Source: Massilia sp. Leaf139 (GTDB taxonomy: Bacteria; Pseudomonadota; Gammaproteobacteria; Burkholderiales; Burkholderiaceae_D). From it: DNA of 64,000 bases. This document shows, one piece after another, positions 35,015 through 43,517 of this stretch (positions within the stretch are counted from its first letter, which is position 1; every line of letters begins with the position of its first letter). Location of the stretch: NCBI RefSeq assembly GCF_001424165.1, contig NZ_LMOJ01000023.1, positions 124,001-188,000 on the forward strand. Reading direction: 5' to 3'. The translations under genes and the position numbers were made by a program. The notes under the pieces are model-generated. The model ran no database searches and was not told where the DNA came from. It saw only the letters and a list, made by a program, of their open reading frames with translations.

Positions 35015-36855
35015 AGGACTTGGCCTCCTTCGACCAGGGCCGGCATCTTTTTCAGGTGGATCGAGAACACGCTGCCGTGTCCGAGCTCGCTGTCGATCGT
35101 CAGGCGGCCGTGGTGCAGCTCGACGATCTGGTTGGTCAGGTACAGCCCGAGGCCATGGCCGCCGCGTTGTTCGGCGCCGCTTTCGCGCACGCGGAAGAAT
35201 TTCTCGGTCACGCGCTCGCGGTCTTCCGGCGTCATGCCGATGCCGCTGTCGCGCACGGCGATGACGACGTCGGCATCGCCTTCCTCGGCCGCCAGCACGA
35301 CGCTGCCGCCGGACTGGTTGTACTTGATGGCGTTGTTGAGCAGGTTGTTCAGGGCGATGCGGAACAGATCCTTGTCGACCGAGACCGCGGCCAGGTCGCG
35401 CGCCACCTGCAGCTCGAGGCGGATGCCCTTGTTCTCGGCGCGCGAACGGGCCTGCTGGAAGGCGTCGCGCAACAGATCGTCGAGTTTGACACGATGACGC
35501 TCGGGACGCATGCTGCCCATTTCCAGCTTGCTGACGTTGAGCAGGTTGTTGACGAGCGAATTCATGCGCTCGACCTCGTCCTGGATCACGTTGATCGCTT
35601 CCACGCGCACGGCCGGATCGTCGATGCCGGCGTCGGCCAGCATCTCGCCATACATGCCGATCACGTTCAGCGGCGATTTCAGCTCGTGCGCCACGTGGGC
35701 GACGAAATCGTTGCCGGCCTGGCGCGCCAGGTGCTCTCGGGTGGCGTCGCGCAGCACGACCAGGGTGCCGTAGCCCATCGAGTGGCCGAGCAGGGCCTGG
35801 GCCGTGGCCCATAATCGCTTGTCGGGCACGCCGGCCGGATTGAATTCGATCGTCATCTGGCTGCGCGTGTCCAAGCCGGCGCTGCGGAATCGTGCCAGCA
35901 TCGCGCGCAATTCCGGGTCGCGGCACCAGGCCTCGACCGGCTGCGACAGCACCTCGGCGACCGGCACGCCCAGCAGCGGCTCGATCTTGCCGGTGGCGAA
36001 AGTCACTTCGCCGGCCGGATCCAGCACCAATAGCCCGTCGGGCAGGCATTGCAGCACGGCCTGCATCTTGTTGCTGCCGTATTCGAGCAGGCGCCCGCTG
36101 GCCATGCTCGCCACGCTTTCCTGTTCCAGTTCGCGGATGCGCGCGCTGGCCTGGTCGAGGTAGCGGTTCAGTTTATGGGCCAGGCCGCGCACGTCGGCAT
36201 CGCTGTCGGCGTTGGCAGGGTCGGCGCTTGCCGCTGCCAGTGCCGGGCTGGCGCCGCTCTGGGCGGCCACGGTGCGCAGCTGCTCACCGAGGGCGGCCAG
36301 CGGCGCCATCTCGCGCTTGATCACCAGGTAGATCAGCGGCACCAGCAGGAACATGGCCAGCGCGATCAGCGCGTAGAAGGGCAGATCCTTCATATTGAAA
36401 GGGGAACGTGGCTCGAAATAGCCGATGCGTACCTGTAGTTTCTCGTCGGCGCTGGCCAACGGCCCATAGAATTCGCGGATCGCGCGCCGGTTCTGGTCGG
36501 CGGCAACCTGGCGTTCGGCGAAGCCGGTCAATGCCAGCACAGCCGGCGGCGGCACCAGGGCGCCGGCGCTGGCCACTTCGGCCAGGTTGCGGCCATTGTC
36601 CTGACTGACTGCGGCGTAGGCGAAATCGGGATTGTCGCGGTAGGCCAGGATCGAATCGAGCACCCCCGGCTGGCCCTTGCCCGGCACCAGCACGGCCACC
36701 GGCAGCGCGGCCAGCGAGCGCACCATGCCCAGGCCTTGCACGCGTACCTGTTCGGCGTGTTCGGTCTGCTGGCGCTGGAGCAGCAGCGTCACGACCACTG
36801 CGATCACCGCCAGCATGGAGCCGACGAGAATCAGTCCGATCCTGTTATTTTTCAT
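35011..36855 (-). CDS. Membrane sensor histidine kinase of the pilus locus
   Basis: 614 aa. Two membrane helices (residues about 7-27 and 158-179) flank a periplasmic sensor domain of about 130 residues. A HAMP-like linker follows (REMAPLAALGEQLRTVAA), then a PAS domain (about 262-370, LQCLPDGLLVLDPAGEV), HisKA with H390 (VAHVAHELKSPLN), and an ATPase domain with N504/N508, DSGIG at 536-540 and GGHGLGLY at 565-572. Active-site boxes are complete. First gene of the fifteen-gene locus; signal unknown. A TATAGT -10 element lies about 60 bases upstream. Confidence 0.93.
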   Translation of the reverse strand: MKNNRIGLILVGSMLAVIAVVVTLLLQRQQTEHAEQVRVQGLGMVRSLAALPVAVLVPGKGQPGVLDSILAYRDNPDFAYAAVSQDNGRNLAEVASAGALVPPPAVLALTGFAERQVAADQNRRAIREFYGPLASADEKLQVRIGYFEPRSPFNMKDLPFYALIALAMFLLVPLIYLVIKREMAPLAALGEQLRTVAAQSGASPALAAASADPANADSDADVRGLAHKLNRYLDQASARIRELEQESVASMASGRLLEYGSNKMQAVLQCLPDGLLVLDPAGEVTFATGKIEPLLGVPVAEVLSQPVEAWCRDPELRAMLARFRSAGLDTRSQMTIEFNPAGVPDKRLWATAQALLGHSMGYGTLVVLRDATREHLARQAGNDFVAHVAHELKSPLNVIGMYGEMLADAGIDDPAVRVEAINVIQDEVERMNSLVNNLLNVSKLEMGSMRPERHRVKLDDLLRDAFQQARSRAENKGIRLELQVARDLAAVSVDKDLFRIALNNLLNNAIKYNQSGGSVVLAAEEGDADVVIAVRDSGIGMTPEDRERVTEKFFRVRESGAEQRGGHGLGLYLTNQIVELHHGRLTIDSELGHGSVFSIHLKKMPALVEGGQVL

Positions 36856-36913
36856 ATGGGCGGTACTTCCGGGTGGCGGGACGCGGGTAAAAGTAAGTGA
36901 TGGGGAGCGTCAG

Positions 36914-36919
36914 ACTATA
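36914..36919 (-). promoter_or_regulatory. Putative -10 element upstream of the kinase/pilus locus
   Basis: TATAGT on the minus strand (5 of 6 to TATAAT) inside an AT-rich patch 60 bases before the kinase start. The -35 region (TTTTCC at 17-base spacing) is weak, so activation may be needed. A second TATAGT on the plus strand at 37072-37077 could serve the divergent helicase gene. Confidence 0.4.
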
Positions 36920-37106
36920 GTTGAAAATTTCTTTCAGGAAAATAACATTCTGCTTTCGCAGCCCCTCCGGTCAAAGTTTTGTCGATAGCGGGACACACTT
37001 CCGGACGAATCGCCAACTTTCCGACGGCAGCGTCTCCGTGTTCTGGAACCGGGGCTTCGGGCCAAGCGCGCTATAGTGATAACAACCAGACATCATCTCC
37101 CCCAAC

Positions 37107-39101
37107 ATGAGCCATCCACGCAACGACGCTTCCGATAACAACAACGACACGGGCGGCGACGACGCCTTCCTCGAGCGCGAACTCGACCTGGCCGCGCGCG
37201 GCATCGAACTGGTCAAAATGGAAGGGCGGGTGTTCCTGCGCTTTTCCGGCGAAGTGCGCTACGAGGGCTTGCGCGTGCCCTACGCCCTGGTGCCCGCGCG
37301 CGGCGTGCTGGCCAAACCGAGTAAATGGCGCAAGATGGACTTGATCGCGCGGCGCGCGCTGATCGAGGAGCGCACCGGAGATAAAGCCCTGGCCGAACTG
37401 CAGCTCGACGCCGAGGAGTTCGTGCGCGACATCGCCGAGCAGGCCGACGATGCCGGCTTCGACCCGCGCGTTTTCCTCGGCGTGCTGGACGAACTGGAAA
37501 CCTCGGAGCCGGCCGAGTATGTGTTCGAGCGCATCCGCCAGCGCGTCGAGCATGCGATCGAGCGCGAGCAGGAAGAGCGCCACGCCGCCCGCACCAAGGA
37601 AAGCATCAACCTGGCCGAGTACCCGGAATCGTTCGAGGTGGCCAGCCGCATGCAGAGAAAATTCATCGCGCTGCTGGGGCCGACGAATTCCGGTAAGACC
37701 CACCGCGCGATGGAAGCGCTGGCGAAGGCGAAGAGCGGCGCCTACCTGGCTCCGCTGCGCCTGCTGGCGCTGGAAAACTACGAGCGCCTGCAGGCGGCGC
37801 GTCCGCACGGCGAGCCGATCAAGGTAAGTTTAATTACGGGCGAGGAGCGGCGCGTGGTGGAGGGCAGTACCCACGTCGCCAGCACGGTCGAAATGCTCGA
37901 CAGTAAAACGCCGATCGAAGTCGCCGTGATCGACGAAATCCAGATGCTGGCCGACCGCGACCGCGGCGCCGCCTGGACCGCCGCCGTCTGCGGCGCGCCG
38001 GCATCGACGGTGTACCTGGTCGGCGCCCCGGAAGCGCGGCGCGCCATCGAGGCCCTGGCCGAACGGCTGGAAGTGCCGCTGGAAGTCCACGTATTAAAAC
38101 GCATGGCGCCGCTGGCGATGGAGCCGGGGCCGGTGCGCAAACTGTCGAACCTGCGCCGCGGCGACGCCGTCATCGCCTTTTCCCGACGCGACGTGCTGAT
38201 GTGGCGCGACATGATCACCGAGAAGGGCCTATCGGTCGCCACCGTCTACGGCAACCTTTCGCCCGAGGTGCGCCGCGCCCAGGCCGAGCGTTTCAGAGAG
38301 GGACAGGCCGACATCGTGGTCGGCACCGACGCCCTCGCCATGGGCCTGAATATGCCGATCGCGCGCATCGTGATGACGACGGCGGTGAAATACAACGGTG
38401 TCGAGGAAGAAGAGATTTCGGCGGCACTGGCGAAACAGATCGCCGGACGCGCCGGGCGCTACGGCGTGCACGAAGAAGGGTTTGTCGCCGGCTACGACGA
38501 CGACACCCACGAAGTCATGCGCGCCCTGATGAAGGAAAAGATTCCGCCGGTGCCGGCCACCGGCTTCGCCGTCGCCCCCTCACTGGAACAGCTGCACCGG
38601 ATTTCCTCGGTGACCGGCGAGACCTCTTTAGTCAAACTGCTGCGCCGCTTCGTGCACAACATCGACGTGCCGGACGGCTTCTTCTATCCGCGCATCACCG
38701 AAGACCAGAACGAGCGCGCCGAATGGCTCGACACCCTGGATCTGACGGTGGCCGAGAAATTCATGCTCTCCCTGGTGCCGATCTCGAGCCGGGTGCCGAT
38801 GCTGCAAAGCGCCTGGGAACACTGGGCCCTGGCGCTGGCCAAGAAAAAGGTGTCCAAATTGACACCGCATCCGGAAGGCCTGTTCTGGAAAAACCTGCAG
38901 GAAGTCGAAGACACCTGCCGCATGTATTCGGCCTATGCCTGGCTCGGCTATCGCGCACCGGAATATTTCCCGAGTATCGAGGAAGCCCAGCAATTGGCGC
39001 GCGAAGCCTCGGAGCGGGTCGATTCGTTGCTGCAGCAGCAGAATGCCGCCACGCGCAAGCGGCAGGGGGGACATGCCAGTAAGCCCAAGCGCCGCGCCTG
39101 A
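37107..39101 (+). CDS. Suv3-like ATP-dependent RNA helicase
   Basis: 664 aa, related to the mitochondrial RNA degradosome helicase SUV3. Residues 1-185 are a charged N-terminal region. The helicase core has Walker A GPTNSGKTHRAM (about 192), motif Ia-like LAPLRLLALENYERL, the SUV3-type DEIQM box (VAVIDEIQMLADRDRGAAWT), motif III-like VGAPEARRA, TVYGNLSPEVRRAQAERFREG, GTDALAMGLNMP and motif VI QIAGRAGRYG. A C-terminal helical domain and a basic tail (KRQGGHASKPKRRA) complete it. DEIQ rather than DEAD/DEAH is the Suv3 signature. Expected to unwind structured RNA for a 3'-5' exonuclease; the partner is not in this window. Confidence 0.88.
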   Translation: MSHPRNDASDNNNDTGGDDAFLERELDLAARGIELVKMEGRVFLRFSGEVRYEGLRVPYALVPARGVLAKPSKWRKMDLIARRALIEERTGDKALAELQLDAEEFVRDIAEQADDAGFDPRVFLGVLDELETSEPAEYVFERIRQRVEHAIEREQEERHAARTKESINLAEYPESFEVASRMQRKFIALLGPTNSGKTHRAMEALAKAKSGAYLAPLRLLALENYERLQAARPHGEPIKVSLITGEERRVVEGSTHVASTVEMLDSKTPIEVAVIDEIQMLADRDRGAAWTAAVCGAPASTVYLVGAPEARRAIEALAERLEVPLEVHVLKRMAPLAMEPGPVRKLSNLRRGDAVIAFSRRDVLMWRDMITEKGLSVATVYGNLSPEVRRAQAERFREGQADIVVGTDALAMGLNMPIARIVMTTAVKYNGVEEEEISAALAKQIAGRAGRYGVHEEGFVAGYDDDTHEVMRALMKEKIPPVPATGFAVAPSLEQLHRISSVTGETSLVKLLRRFVHNIDVPDGFFYPRITEDQNERAEWLDTLDLTVAEKFMLSLVPISSRVPMLQSAWEHWALALAKKKVSKLTPHPEGLFWKNLQEVEDTCRMYSAYAWLGYRAPEYFPSIEEAQQLAREASERVDSLLQQQNAATRKRQGGHASKPKRRA

Positions 39102-39113
39102 CCGGGAGGCGCC

Positions 39114-39148
39114 GTAGGGGTGGGCGAGGCCGATGGCCTCGCCCACGG
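39114..39148 (+). repeat. GTAG-headed REP-like hairpin, copy 3
   Basis: GTAGGG head at 39114, then a perfect 12-base stem (GTGGGCGAGGCC at 39120-39131 with GGCCTCGCCCAC at 39135-39146) and a three-base loop GAT. The stem differs from the other copies but stays paired, a compensatory pattern. No T-tract. Located after the helicase stop. Confidence 0.75.
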
Positions 39149-39253
39149 TTTCACCGGGCATGCCCACGCGGACATACGCGCCGTGTTGGCACCCCCGGCA
39201 AGCCGCAGCCACCCGGTGTACGATATGAAGTCCACCACTCGTCACTCATCGAC

Positions 39254-39670
39254 ATGACCGCACCTACCCTAGAAGCCTTCAATCAACGCGGCGTCGGCAC
39301 GCTGCCCGGCTACCTCGGCATCGAGATCCTGGAAGTCGGGCACCAGACCCTGACCGCGCAATTGCCGATCAAGCCGCACCACCTGGCGCCGAACGGCTAC
39401 CTGCACGCCGGCAGCGTAGTGACGCTGGCCGATACGGCCGCCGGCTACGCCTGCATCGCCAGCCTGCCCGAAGGCGCCCAGAGTTTCACGACGATCGAAC
39501 TGAAATCGAACCATTTCAGCACCGCACGCGAAGGCACAATCATGGCCGTGGCCAGCCTGGTGCATGGCGGACGCACGACCCAGGTCTGGGATGTGAAGGT
39601 GACGGACAAGTCCAACGGCAAGACCATCGCCCTGTTCCGTTGCACCCAGATGATCCTGTACCCGAAATAA
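39254..39670 (+). CDS. PaaI-family hotdog thioesterase
   Basis: 138 aa, acyl-CoA thioesterase of the hotdog fold. Family landmarks are LPGYLGIEILEVG, the HLAPNGYLHAGSVVTLADTAAGYAC stretch around residues 43-67 containing the catalytic-region HAG and D-T motif, and FTTIELKSNHFSTAREG. It ends with FRCTQMILYP. Substrate is uncertain: phenylacetyl-CoA or other aryl/acyl-CoA. Separately transcribed from the helicase by a gap with a REP-like hairpin. Confidence 0.9.
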   Translation: MTAPTLEAFNQRGVGTLPGYLGIEILEVGHQTLTAQLPIKPHHLAPNGYLHAGSVVTLADTAAGYACIASLPEGAQSFTTIELKSNHFSTAREGTIMAVASLVHGGRTTQVWDVKVTDKSNGKTIALFRCTQMILYPK

Positions 39671-39758
39671 GCCGCAGTAGCCGGGAAAACCCGGTCTCGG
39701 CGCCGGAGCGCGGCGTAGCGCACTGTCGGTTCGCGCGCCGCTCCGGTATCATGCGGGG

Positions 39759-40400
39759 ATGAATGCGATTTCCTATCAGCCGTTCGTCATTGGTGTTGCC
39801 GGCGGCAGCGGCAGCGGCAAGTCGACGGTGACCCAGCAAGTACTGGCCTCGTTCGGCGCCGAGATGGTGTCGGTGGTGATGCAGGACGATTACTACCGCG
39901 ACCAGTCCGACCTCACCCCCGAAGTGCGCCGCAAGCAGAACTACGACCATCCGCAAGCCTTCGACTGGCCATTGCTGGTCGAGCACGTGCGCGCGCTGCG
40001 CAATGGCGAAGCGATCGAGATGCCGGAGTACGATTTCACGATCGACAACCGCTCGAACAAAACCATCCCTGTAAAACCGGCGCCGGTCATCGTGATCGAG
40101 GGTTTATTTGCCCTGTACGACGCGGATCTGCGCAAGATGATGTCGCTGAAGATTTTCGTCGACACCGCCGCCGACGTGCGTTTTATTCGCCGCATGCAGC
40201 GCGACATCGCCGAGCGCGGCCGCTCGATGGAAAGCATCGTCGCCCAGTACCTGGAAACGGTGCGCCCGATGCACAAGCAATTCATCGAGCCGACCAAACG
40301 CCACGCCGACGTCATCTTGCCGCACGGCGCGAACAATCCGGCAATCGATGTGATTACCACCAAGGTAGCGAGTGTGATCGGCCAGCTTAGGCAGCCGTAA
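39759..40400 (+). CDS. udk: Uridine kinase
   Basis: Phosphorylates uridine and cytidine to the monophosphates in pyrimidine salvage. 213 aa. P-loop GVAGGSGSGKSTVTQQ near residue 13, QDDYYRDQSDL, NYDHPQAFDWPLL, PEYDFTIDNRSNKTIPV and IEGLFALYDADLRKMMSLKIFVD are all conserved. Complete. An AT-rich gap with a short GCGTTAA/TTAACGC hairpin (40420-40438) follows before the convergent lipoprotein gene. Confidence 0.95.
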   Translation: MNAISYQPFVIGVAGGSGSGKSTVTQQVLASFGAEMVSVVMQDDYYRDQSDLTPEVRRKQNYDHPQAFDWPLLVEHVRALRNGEAIEMPEYDFTIDNRSNKTIPVKPAPVIVIEGLFALYDADLRKMMSLKIFVDTAADVRFIRRMQRDIAERGRSMESIVAQYLETVRPMHKQFIEPTKRHADVILPHGANNPAIDVITTKVASVIGQLRQP

Positions 40401-40461
40401 TCTGCAGTCCTGGGCGCCAGCGTTAAAAGAATTAACGCATCCTAGTAAACGTTAAGAAAAA

Positions 40462-41103
40462 TTAAGGCAGAGGCGGCACGCACGCGGCTGCGACGCCGCC
40501 CGCGCTGCCGCCGACGGCCGGCAAGTCCGAGGGCGGCTTGCCATTGCCCACCAGGATCGCCGGCTGGCCCTTGTAGCTCAGCTTCAATTCCTCTCCGGCG
40601 TAGTTGACGAGCGCCTTCGGCACGAAGATGGCGAAGCGGTAGTTCAGGTCGGGATAAAAGCCGGTATGAAAAATCTGCTCGTGCGGCCCTTCCTGGATTT
40701 CGGCGGCGATGGCGTCGAGGATCGGCAGGGTGTCGCCCGCGTTGTTCAGGTCGACCTGCCCCTGGTAGCGCAGCGAGTAGGGCGGCAGGCCGCCGAACTC
40801 GCGGCCCTCGTGGCTGACCCGGAACTGGTTCACATTGTAATGAAAACCGCGGCGCGCCCCTTCGGTGACGTCGACATTGCACAGCACGAACACAGCCCAG
40901 AACCCTTCCGAATCGACCGGCGACAGATGGCCGACGCGGTACAGCGCCGCCGACAGCGCGATCGGATTGGTGAAACGGATTTCGTGGGCGTTGGCCACGT
41001 GCTGGTAATGCAGCACGGCCAGCGCCTTGGGCCGCGGCCCGGCGCACGCCGCCAGCGCGAGCAGCGCGGCGAGCATGGCTATCCTGCGGATGAAGTGACG
41101 CAT
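40462..41103 (-). CDS. Uncharacterised outer-membrane or periplasmic lipoprotein
   Basis: 213 aa, not recognised. The start at 41103 has AAGGAG upstream; the longer frame to 41154 is unlikely. A lipoprotein signal is clear: MRHFIRRIAMLAALLALAAC with cysteine at residue 20. The mature part is mixed alpha/beta with VLCNVDVTEGARRGFHYNVNQFRVSH and LPPYSLRYQGQVDLN, and ends in a glycine- and proline-rich tail. No catalytic motif. Not obviously in an operon; 194 bases separate it from tlpA upstream. Confidence 0.75.
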   Translation of the reverse strand: MRHFIRRIAMLAALLALAACAGPRPKALAVLHYQHVANAHEIRFTNPIALSAALYRVGHLSPVDSEGFWAVFVLCNVDVTEGARRGFHYNVNQFRVSHEGREFGGLPPYSLRYQGQVDLNNAGDTLPILDAIAAEIQEGPHEQIFHTGFYPDLNYRFAIFVPKALVNYAGEELKLSYKGQPAILVGNGKPPSDLPAVGGSAGGVAAACVPPLP

Positions 41104-41297
41104 TGCATCTCCTTTGCGCGCATGGCCGCGACAGCGTGCCTGCGAATGCATCAAGCTTGGCCGGTTCCGGCGTCGCGGGCTTGAGCTAAGTCAGGCGTGC
41201 TGTAGCATTCGCGCCGCCCGGTGCGCCCTGCCATGCATACGGGCCAGTGTAATGACAGATCGTCATCACGGCAAGGCGAGCACGGCCGACGTGGGCT

Positions 41298-41816
41298 TCA
41301 ACCGGCGGCCAGCGCCTTTTGCAGCAGGGCGTGTACCTGCGTGAAATCCGGTTCGCCGACGTAGCGCTTGAGGATGGTGCCGTCCTTACCGATGACGAAG
41401 GTGGTCGGCGTCAGGGTGACGTCGCCGAAGGATTTGGCGATGTCGCCGCCGGCATCGAGGGCGACGATGAAGGGCAGCTTGCGCGTTTCGGTAAAGTTCA
41501 GCACGTAGTTCGGCGGGTCGTACTGCATGGCCACCGCAACGAATTCCAGGCCTTGATCCTTGAACTTGTTGTAGGTGTCGACCATGGCCGGCATTTCCTT
41601 CACGCAGGTCGTGCACGAAGTCGCCCAGAAATTCACCATGACCACTTTACCGCGCAGTTTGGCGGTATCGATCTTGTCGCCGGCGATGCTGATGAAGGTG
41701 ACTTGCGGCGCCTGTTCGCCGCGCGCAAACAGGGTGTAGCCGCCGCCCGCCAGCGCCAGCACGAGCGCGCCGATGGCGGCAGGCTTGATCCAGGAAGATG
41801 TTTTACTAGCAGTCAT
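41298..41816 (-). CDS. TlpA/ResA-like membrane-anchored thiol-disulfide oxidoreductase
   Basis: 172 aa thioredoxin-fold protein. One N-terminal membrane anchor (IKPAAIGALVLALAGGGYTLF) and the redox motif FWATSCTTCVKEMP (CxxC). Later VTLTPTTFVIGKDGTILKRYVGEPD gives the cis-proline region TPTT. Faces the periplasm, reducing disulfides, for example in cytochrome c maturation. The start at 41816 is chosen because an upstream ATG (41843) lies inside the loop of a terminator hairpin. No strong ribosome site is visible. Confidence 0.88.
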   Translation of the reverse strand: MTASKTSSWIKPAAIGALVLALAGGGYTLFARGEQAPQVTFISIAGDKIDTAKLRGKVVMVNFWATSCTTCVKEMPAMVDTYNKFKDQGLEFVAVAMQYDPPNYVLNFTETRKLPFIVALDAGGDIAKSFGDVTLTPTTFVIGKDGTILKRYVGEPDFTQVHALLQKALAAG

Positions 41817-41823
41817 GGCACGG

Positions 41824-41851
41824 ATAAAAAAAGCGGAGCCCATGGCTCCGC
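41824..41851 (-). terminator. Intrinsic terminator after the dolP-like gene
   Basis: On the minus strand GCGGAGCC and GGCTCCGC form an eight-base stem with loop ATG, followed by TTTTTTTAT. It separates the lpoA-yraN-diaA-dolP operon from tlpA. Confidence 0.9.
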
Positions 41852-41856
41852 CTGGA

Positions 41857-42492
41857 TTACAGGGCGACCGACGAACTCTTCGGATACTGGGTGCGCAGTT
41901 CTTCTTCAGTGATGTACTCGAAAATCTTCACGACACGCTGCACGCCGGCGACGCTCTTCGCGATGTTCGCGCCCAGGTCGCCTTCGCGCTGGGTCACGCG
42001 GCCCATCAGGTAGACGGTGCCGCGTTCGGTGACCACTTTGAACGAGGTCGCCGAGATCGTCTTCATTTCGACCAGGCTGCCCTTGACGTTGGCGGTGATG
42101 AGCGCGTCCGACGAGCGCGAGGTATAGCTCGACGGGCCGGCGACGACCAGTTCGTTGATCACGGTGACGACGTTCTCGATGCCGCGCACTTCGCGTTCGA
42201 CGGCGGCCTTCATCGCCTCGTCGCGCACTTCGCCGGTCAGCAGCACCTTGCGATTAAAACTGGCGATGTTGACGTGGCCGGCGCTGCCGACGATCTTCGG
42301 CACCTGCACCTCGGCCTTGACCGTGATCGACTTGTCCTCGGTCTGCGCGCCCAGCGTGCGCCGGTCCATGGTGGCGGCCGCACCCATGGCGGCGCCGCCC
42401 ACGACCAGCGGCACGCAGCCCTGCAGCGCGCCGAGCAGAGACACGCACAGGACGGCTTTCGCCAGGGAGCCCTTCAGGCCGGGTTTATTCAT
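41857..42492 (-). CDS. dolP: BON-domain outer-membrane lipoprotein (DolP/YraP-like)
   Basis: 211 aa. Lipobox near residue 26 (LLGALQGC). Two BON domains follow: about residues 50-120 ([21 protein letters not shown] ... [16 protein letters not shown]) and 125-200 ([36 protein letters not shown] ... [14 protein letters not shown]). DolP keeps outer-membrane integrity at division sites in E. coli. Overlaps diaA by eight bases and is followed by a terminator; same order as in enterobacteria. Confidence 0.92.
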   Translation of the reverse strand: MNKPGLKGSLAKAVLCVSLLGALQGCVPLVVGGAAMGAAATMDRRTLGAQTEDKSITVKAEVQVPKIVGSAGHVNIASFNRKVLLTGEVRDEAMKAAVEREVRGIENVVTVINELVVAGPSSYTSRSSDALITANVKGSLVEMKTISATSFKVVTERGTVYLMGRVTQREGDLGANIAKSVAGVQRVVKIFEYITEEELRTQYPKSSSVAL

Positions 42493-43081
42493 TCTCGTCT
42501 CCTCCGAATAGCGCGACGTCGATGCCGTCGCAAATAGCGTGAATCGCGACCAGGTGGACTTCCTGGATACGCGCGGTGCGGCTGTGGGCCACGTTGATGT
42601 GGACGTCGGCGTCGGTCAGCAATTTCGCCAGCGCGCCGCCATCCTTGCCGGTGAAGGCGACGATGCGCATTTCGCGCTCGAGCGCCGCTTCAACGGCGGC
42701 CAGCACGTTGCCCGAATTGCCCGAGGTCGAGATCGCCAGCAGGATGTCGCCGGCCTGGCCGAAGGCCTGCACCTGCTTCGAGAAGATCTCGCGGTAGCTG
42801 TAATCGTTGGCGACGGCCGTCAGGATCGAGGTGTCGGTGGTCAGGGCGATGGCGGGCAGCGGAAAGCGCTCGCGCTCGAAACGGCCGACCAGCTCGGCAG
42901 CGAAGTGCTGGCAGTCGGCGGCGGAACCGCCGTTACCGCAGGCCAGGATCTTGTTGCCGTTGGACAGGGCGCCGAACATCAGTTCGATCGCCTGCGAAAT
43001 AGGTTGCGACAGAGCCGCGGCCGACTTCAGTTTCAAATCGGCGCTCTCCTGGAAGTGCGCGAGGATGCGTTGAGTATTCAT
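42485..43081 (-). CDS. diaA: SIS-domain protein DiaA (GmhA-like phosphoheptose isomerase family)
   Basis: 198 aa. Single SIS domain with [24 protein letters not shown] near residue 45 and [20 protein letters not shown] near residue 113. The family includes GmhA (heptose isomerase) and DiaA (DnaA-binding initiation regulator). Its place in lpoA-yraN-diaA-dolP favours DiaA. Separated from yraN by 78 bases. Confidence 0.9.
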   Translation of the reverse strand: MNTQRILAHFQESADLKLKSAAALSQPISQAIELMFGALSNGNKILACGNGGSAADCQHFAAELVGRFERERFPLPAIALTTDTSILTAVANDYSYREIFSKQVQAFGQAGDILLAISTSGNSGNVLAAVEAALEREMRIVAFTGKDGGALAKLLTDADVHINVAHSRTARIQEVHLVAIHAICDGIDVALFGGDENE

Positions 43082-43159
43082 AGCCGAAGATTATAGTGCA
43101 GTAGGGAGTGCGGGCGGCAAAGCAACGTAAAGTTTGCTTACAAAGTAGGCGGCGGATGC

Positions 43160-43516
43160 TCAGACCTGAATCGCGTCGCGCAGCCAGTCGAGTTCCTCGC
43201 CGTCGATGGCGACGACGTCGAAGCGGCAGGGCGGCAATGTCGGCAGGCGCTGCAGGTAGACCTGGGCGGCCCTGATCAACCTGCGAATTTTGTTGGGGGT
43301 GATGCTGGCGGCGGCTCCGCCGTGGCGGCGGTCGGCGCGCTGGCGCACTTCGACGAAGACGAGCGACTCGCCGTCGCGCATGATCAGGTCGATTTCTCCG
43401 CCTTTACAGGTGAAATTCGCTTCGACCAGGGTCAGGCCATGGCGGCGCAGGTAGCGCAGCGCCGTCTGCTCCCAGTCGCGGCCTTGCGCCTGCTTCTCGG
43501 ACAGGTGCGAACCCAT
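43160..43516 (-). CDS. yraN: UPF0102 family protein YraN
   Basis: 118 aa, Holliday-junction-resolvase-like nuclease fold of unknown role. Family motifs are GRDWEQTALRYLRRHGLTLVEANF, GGEIDLIMRDGESLVFVEVR (the D and E-x-R nuclease core) and ASITPNKIRRLIRAAQVYL. The start at 43516 is one base after the lpoA stop; the longer frame overlaps lpoA. Confidence 0.93.
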   Translation of the reverse strand: MGSHLSEKQAQGRDWEQTALRYLRRHGLTLVEANFTCKGGEIDLIMRDGESLVFVEVRQRADRRHGGAAASITPNKIRRLIRAAQVYLQRLPTLPPCRFDVVAIDGEELDWLRDAIQV

Positions 43517-43517
43517 C

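Noticed and set aside
40420..40438. GCGTTAA/TTAACGC hairpin between udk and the lipoprotein gene as a terminator
   Set aside because: Seven-base AT-rich stem followed by CATCC rather than a T-run; could be structural but is unsupported.
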